A stretch of 64,000 bases of DNA. It comes from UBA7657 sp049652985 (GTDB lineage Bacteria; Pseudomonadota; Alphaproteobacteria; Micavibrionales; Micavibrionaceae). The translations under genes and the position numbers were made by a program. Shown here piece by piece: positions 60,237-64,000 of this stretch. Each line of letters starts with the position of its first letter. Within the stretch, counting starts at the first letter, position 1. The notes below the pieces were generated by a model. It did not search any database and was not told the origin of the DNA. It saw only the letters and a list, made by a program, of their open reading frames with translations. The stretch lies in NCBI GenBank assembly GCA_049652985.1, contig JBASFK010000002.1, forward strand, positions 1 through 64,000, in the 5' to 3' direction.

Positions 60237-61249
60237 GCGTCACGAAATTGTAGTGAGAAATTGATGTAATCCTGAAGGGTTTTGGCAGCGTGGCCGCTAT
60301 CGATGGCTGCTGCTGCTTTGATAGCGCCTTCCGCTAATGTTTTTGCCGTGCCGTGGATATTCAGGACCGCCGAGGTGTTGGCAAGGACGATATCGCGGTA
60401 CGGCGTTTTTTCACCGGCCAGCAATTCGCGGACGGCGCGGGCGTTATAGGCCGCATCACCGCCCTTCAGCATGGAGGGGGTGGAAATGGGCAGGCCGAAA
60501 TCATCGGGCGAGATTTCCTGCTCTGTGATGTTGTCGTTTTCAAGGACCGCGACCGAAGTCGAGCCCGTGGTCGTGATTTCGTCGAGCCCATCCGAGCCGT
60601 GCACGACCCATGCGCGTTCGCTGCCTAGTTTTTTCAGGGCTTCGGCCATTGGCAGTACCCATTTTTTATCATAGACGCCGACGAGCTGGAGTTTTGTACC
60701 GGCAGGATTAGACAGGGGTCCTAGCAGGTTGAATATGGTTTTGACGCCGAGTTTTTTCCGGACCGGTGCGACATGCTTCATAGCCGCGTGGTGGTTGGGC
60801 GCCATGAGGAACGCGAAATTGATCTGTTTCAGCGCGACCTCGAGTGCGTCTTTCGAGAGCTGGAGATTGACGCCGAGATTTTCAAGGACATCGGCGGCGC
60901 CGGATTTTGAACTGGCGGCGCGGTTGCCGTGCTTGGCTACGGGCACGCCGCAGGCAGCGGCGACCAGCGCAACAGCGGTGGAGATATTATAGGTGCCGGT
61001 GCCATCGCCCCCGGTGCCGCAGCAATCGACCGCGCCGGAGGGCGCCTGGATGGTTTTGGCCTGCGCGCGCAGGACACGCGCCGCGCCGGTGATTTCGTCG
61101 GCGGTTTCGCCGCGCTCGGCAAGGCCGACGAGGAAGGTCGCGATTTCCAGTTCGCTGATATTACCGCTCATGATTTTCGTCATGGCCTCGAGCATCTGGT
61201 TTTCGCTGAGGGCCTGGCCGGTCTGGAGGAGGCGGAGGAATTCTTTCAT
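60233..61249 (-). CDS. trpD: Anthranilate phosphoribosyltransferase
   Basis: TrpD joins anthranilate to PRPP. The 338 residues show the PRPP-binding CCGTGGDGTGTYNISTAVA with the glycine-rich loop. KHGNRAASSKSGAADVLENLGV for magnesium and anthranilate binding and FAPNHHAAMKHV-type FLMAPNHHAAM follow, and VVHGSDGLDEIT comes later. It lies 4 bp after trpG and overlaps trpC by 4 bp, forming a tight trpG-trpD-trpC unit on the minus strand. Confidence 0.97.
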   Translation of the reverse strand: MKEFLRLLQTGQALSENQMLEAMTKIMSGNISELEIATFLVGLAERGETADEITGAARVLRAQAKTIQAPSGAVDCCGTGGDGTGTYNISTAVALVAAACGVPVAKHGNRAASSKSGAADVLENLGVNLQLSKDALEVALKQINFAFLMAPNHHAAMKHVAPVRKKLGVKTIFNLLGPLSNPAGTKLQLVGVYDKKWVLPMAEALKKLGSERAWVVHGSDGLDEITTTGSTSVAVLENDNITEQEISPDDFGLPISTPSMLKGGDAAYNARAVRELLAGEKTPYRDIVLANTSAVLNIHGTAKTLAEGAIKAAAAIDSGHAAKTLQDYINFSLQFRDA

Positions 61250-61253
61250 GGCG

Positions 61254-61820
61254 TCACAATATCTGCACGAAGTTTTTCAGCATGGCGTGGCCGTTCGAGG
61301 TCGCGATGCTTTCGGGGTGGAACTGGACGCCGTGAATGGGTTTGGTTTCGTGCTTTACGCCCATGATGATGCCGTCCGAGGTCTGGGCGGTGATTTCGAG
61401 TTCGGACGGGCAAGTGTCGCGCTCGATAATCAGGGAGTGATAGCGCGTAACTTCGAGCGGCGAGGGCAGGCCCTTGAAGACGCTGCGGCCGATATGGACG
61501 ATTTCGGAGGTCTTGCCGTGCATGGGACTGGTTTTGATTATTTTACCGCCCATGGCCTGGCCGATGCATTGATGGCCGAGGCAGACGCCGAGAAGGGGGA
61601 TGTTTTCATTCGCGGCGACGGTGACCATTTCAAGGCATATACCGGCGTGGTCGGGGTCGCTCGGGCCCGGGGAGATGACCACGCCCTGCGGTTTCATGGC
61701 GACGATGTCCTCAACCGAGATTTTATCGTTGCGGTGGACAGCGATCTCCAGCCCCAGGTCGCCGAAATACTGGACCAGGTTGTAGGTGAAGCTGTCGTAG
61801 TTATCTATCAATACGATCAT
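61254..61820 (-). CDS. trpG: Anthranilate synthase component II (glutaminase)
   Basis: TrpG supplies ammonia from glutamine to TrpE. The 188 residues are a class I amidotransferase: the oxyanion segment VVISPGPSDPDHAG, the nucleophile in PLLGVCLGHQCIGQAMGG and the His-Glu pair in GVQFHPESIAT. It could also serve p-aminobenzoate synthesis, since TrpG/PabA proteins are interchangeable. It is separated from its partner trpE by a plus-strand gene, and its start lies 92 bp from that gene's start, so this gap must hold two divergent promoters. Confidence 0.96.
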   Translation of the reverse strand: MIVLIDNYDSFTYNLVQYFGDLGLEIAVHRNDKISVEDIVAMKPQGVVISPGPSDPDHAGICLEMVTVAANENIPLLGVCLGHQCIGQAMGGKIIKTSPMHGKTSEIVHIGRSVFKGLPSPLEVTRYHSLIIERDTCPSELEITAQTSDGIIMGVKHETKPIHGVQFHPESIATSNGHAMLKNFVQIL

Positions 61821-61912
61821 GGGGTTTTATGACGCAAAGGGGTCCGCAAAAGCAAGGGGAGAAACCAAAAGCAGGCATTTACGCTGATTTCACAGCGTTA
61901 TATGTTTGATTT

Positions 61913-63130
61913 ATGAAACGCTATGTCAATCTGCGCAATGCCCTGTTTCTGATCCTCGGGGCGGCGGCCGTGATGATTATTGCCGACCTTGCGATCCTTT
62001 ACAGTTCGCCGAGGCTGCAGAAGGACATGCAGGCGCTGCCGGTGGTGGATAGCAGCATTTTCGAGCATAGCGAGATCGCCGATTTTGAATCCGCGCAGGC
62101 GCCGGAGGAAACGACGGTCGTCTGGAAAGATTTGAATGTGCCCGTGCCACCTCCGGAGAAATATACGGTGGAGCAGGGGGTGTTGCTGCCTGAACCAGCG
62201 CCGTTGCCTGAAATTACTCCGGAGCCTGAGGCAATTGTTGAAGCGCCGCCAGCGCCCGAGCCGGAACCTGAAGCTGAACCCATTCTGCGTCACGAGGGTG
62301 AGCCGGCGAAGATCGTGATCATCATCGACGATATGGGTATGGACCGTCGGCGCTCTCATAGTGTTGTGGAATTGAGCGGGCCGCTGACGCTGGCTTTCCT
62401 GCCTTACGCGCCGAAGCTGGAAGATTTAACGCAAGGCGCCAAAGATAAGGGACATGAACTGATCATCCATATGCCGATGGAGCCGATGGATTCCAGCCTG
62501 AACCCGGGATCGATTGCGCTCCGGAGCGGGATGAGCGATGCGGATATCGACGGGATGATGGACAAGGCGTTTGCGTCTTTTAATGGATATGAAGGTATGA
62601 ACAACCATATGGGCAGCCGCCTGACCAAAGACGAAAAGGCGATGAAGCGCGTGATGGCGAAACTGAAAGAGCACAAATTGTTTTTTGTGGATTCAAAAAC
62701 GATAGGGTCGTCGGTGGCGGCGCAGATGGCGGAAGCGGCAGGAATTAAACATGCGGACCGGGATGTTTTTCTCGATCACCAGGACACACCGGAATTCGTG
62801 CGCTCGGCGCTGCGCCAGACGGAGCGTGTTGCGAGCAGGAAGGGTTACGCGATTGCTATTGGCCATCCGAAGGATTCAACGATCAATGCATTGAAGGAAT
62901 GGTTGCCGGGATTGAAGGAGCGGGGATTCGAGTTGGTGCCGGTAAGTGCTGTTCTAGGCACGCCGAAGAAACAGTTTGCGCCGGAACTGCTGACGGAATC
63001 GAATGCGTCTTTGGTCGCGCCTGCGGCGGGGCCGATGACTGTTCCGACTAGTGGGCCCGTTACGGTTTCGACGCCGCCCGCCGGGACTTATTTTGGGCCT
63101 GTTCGACCGCAAGCTCTGCCGCCCGGATGA
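61913..63130 (+). CDS. YibQ-like divergent polysaccharide deacetylase
   Basis: The 405 residues have an N-terminal membrane anchor (about 9-27). A Pro/Glu-rich linker (about 70-130) follows, then a divergent polysaccharide deacetylase domain with KIVIIIDDMGMDRRRS, HELIIHMPMEPMD, NNHMGSRLTKDEKAM and FFVDSKTIGSSVA, and a Pro/Thr-rich tail. The fold suggests an envelope-located hydrolase on glycans, but its substrate is not known. The gene is divergent from trpG, and its last 71 bp overlap the end of trpE on the other strand. The tail lies in that overlap and may have been shaped by it. Confidence 0.9.
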   Translation: MKRYVNLRNALFLILGAAAVMIIADLAILYSSPRLQKDMQALPVVDSSIFEHSEIADFESAQAPEETTVVWKDLNVPVPPPEKYTVEQGVLLPEPAPLPEITPEPEAIVEAPPAPEPEPEAEPILRHEGEPAKIVIIIDDMGMDRRRSHSVVELSGPLTLAFLPYAPKLEDLTQGAKDKGHELIIHMPMEPMDSSLNPGSIALRSGMSDADIDGMMDKAFASFNGYEGMNNHMGSRLTKDEKAMKRVMAKLKEHKLFFVDSKTIGSSVAAQMAEAAGIKHADRDVFLDHQDTPEFVRSALRQTERVASRKGYAIAIGHPKDSTINALKEWLPGLKERGFELVPVSAVLGTPKKQFAPELLTESNASLVAPAAGPMTVPTSGPVTVSTPPAGTYFGPVRPQALPPG

Positions 63131-64000
63131 TGGCCTGCGCCTTGTTCACCGTTTCCTGATATTCGGATTCCGGATTGCTGTCGGCGACGATGCCTGCCCC
63201 GGCCTGTACGTATAATTTGCCGTTTTTGACGAGGGCGGTGCGGAGCGCAATGCAGGTATCCATTTCACCGTTGCCGGAGAAATAGCCGATGCCGCCAGCG
63301 TAATAGCCGCGGCGGGTGGGTTCCAGTTCGTCGATGATTTCCATGGCGCGGACTTTTGGCGCGCCGCTGACGGTCCCGGCGGGGAAGCCCGCGAAGAGAG
63401 CGTCGATAATGTCGACGTCTTTTTTCAGGCGGCCCTCGACATTCGAGACGATATGCATGACGTGAGAGTAATTTTCGATCTTGAACTGGTCGGTGACCTT
63501 GACGCTGCCGTATTCCGAGACGCGGCCGACATCGTTGCGACCGAGATCGAGGAGCATGAGGTGCTCGGCGCGTTCTTTCGGGTCGGCGAGGAGGTCGGCG
63601 GCGAGGGCTTTATCCTCTTTTTCGTTCGCCCCGCGTTTGCGGGTTCCGGCGATGGGGCGGATGGTGACCGTGCCGCCGCGCACGCGGACCAGAACTTCGG
63701 GGCTGGAACCGACGAGGGCGAAATCCTCGAACTGCAAATGGAACATGAAGGGTGAAGGATTGAGGCGGCGGAGCGAGCGATAAAGTTCAAAGGGCGGGAG
63801 ATCAAAATCGGTGGTGAAGCGCTGGGACAGGACCGTCTGAAAGATTTCGCCCTGGCGGATATAGTCGATGGCTTTTGACACGGCGCTTTTATAAACCGAA
63901 GCGTCCATGTTTGAATTTATTTTCAGCGGGAGGGAGAGAGAGGAGGCAGCTTTTTGCCGTGGCTCATCGCTTTCGAGTTTTTCGATTTCAGCGTTAATGC
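63060..64000 (-). CDS. trpE: Anthranilate synthase component I (3' part, cut by window edge)
   Basis: TrpE converts chorismate to anthranilate using ammonia from TrpG. The frame stays open without a stop from the TAA at 63060 to the right edge, so the N-terminus lies outside; the ATG at 63908 is internal. About 313 residues are visible, including the chorismate-binding FQTVLSQRF, PSPFMFHL, PIAGTRKRG, LMLLDLGRNDVGRV, VEGRL, FPAGTVSGAPKVRAMEIIDELE and GGIGYFSGNGEMDTCIALRT. PabB is an alternative name, but context with trpGDC favours TrpE. It overlaps the YibQ-like gene by 71 bp. Confidence 0.95.
   Translation of the reverse strand, partial: INAEIEKLESDEPRQKAASSLSLPLKINSNMDASVYKSAVSKAIDYIRQGEIFQTVLSQRFTTDFDLPPFELYRSLRRLNPSPFMFHLQFEDFALVGSSPEVLVRVRGGTVTIRPIAGTRKRGANEKEDKALAADLLADPKERAEHLMLLDLGRNDVGRVSEYGSVKVTDQFKIENYSHVMHIVSNVEGRLKKDVDIIDALFAGFPAGTVSGAPKVRAMEIIDELEPTRRGYYAGGIGYFSGNGEMDTCIALRTALVKNGKLYVQAGAGIVADSNPESEYQETVNKAQAIIRAAELAVEQAQNKSRRAASKP

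Noticed and set aside
63908..63910. ATG as trpE start
   Set aside because: The frame continues open to the window edge and the protein from this ATG would lack the N-terminal third of TrpE, so the true start lies outside.

Overview
The window is chromosomal DNA of an alphaproteobacterium. The evidence is a gene order typical of that class: nuo, birA, coaX, rnj, proS, lolCD, dnaE, rpsB-tsf-pyrH-frr-uppS-cdsA-dxr-rseP, bamA-skp-lpxD-fabZ-lpxA-lpxI-lpxB, gltA, gltX, comEC, lexA, trpCDG. It also has LpxI instead of LpxH, and an alphaproteobacterial GTTC-N7-GTTC SOS box in front of lexA. I cannot name the genus. Several unusual choices (a long PurS-PurL-type synthase, a ProRS of archaeal/eukaryotic type, orphan genes inside nuo) suggest a lineage away from the best studied orders. 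Coding density is very high, with many ATGA or TAATG overlaps.

Layout. 0-4.3 kb: tRNA-Val(TAC), ispG, a succinate-semialdehyde dehydrogenase, alanine dehydrogenase and tRNA-Asp(GTC). 4.3-23.9 kb: all fourteen complex I subunit genes in the order nuoA to nuoN, but broken up. An AT-rich 77-aa orphan sits between nuoD and nuoE. An opposite-strand purL-purQ pair lies between nuoF and nuoG. A membrane protein plus a PRA-PH/MazG-like pyrophosphohydrolase lie between nuoG and nuoH. A small secreted protein lies between nuoH and nuoI. 23.9-35.0 kb: birA, coaX, rnj, a DUF1467-like gene, a secreted orphan, proS, lolC/E, lolD and dnaE. 35.2-42.5 kb: rpsB with a structured leader, tsf, pyrH, frr, uppS, cdsA, dxr and rseP, covering translation, UMP and envelope precursor supply.

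42.5-46.1 kb is the accessory part. Five unrecognised genes separate rseP from bamA, which normally adjoin or nearly adjoin. The first encodes a 548-aa inner-membrane protein with a large predicted cytoplasmic domain. The other four encode small helical proteins of 122-165 aa. At least two of these are clear paralogues, and all four end in a related C-terminal tail and are followed by similar intergenic sequence. The cluster has its own good promoter, whose -35 box is overlapped by a 20-bp palindrome. This is my best candidate for an undescribed system.

46.3-53.7 kb: outer-membrane biogenesis and lipid A genes (bamA, skp, lpxD, fabZ, lpxA, lpxI, lpxB). 53.7-64 kb: gltA and gltX on the minus strand, comEC on plus, lexA and trpC-trpD-trpG on minus, a YibQ-like divergent polysaccharide deacetylase on plus, and trpE on minus. 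trpE runs off the right edge, so its N-terminus is missing. No CRISPR array, insertion sequence, rRNA or prophage was seen.
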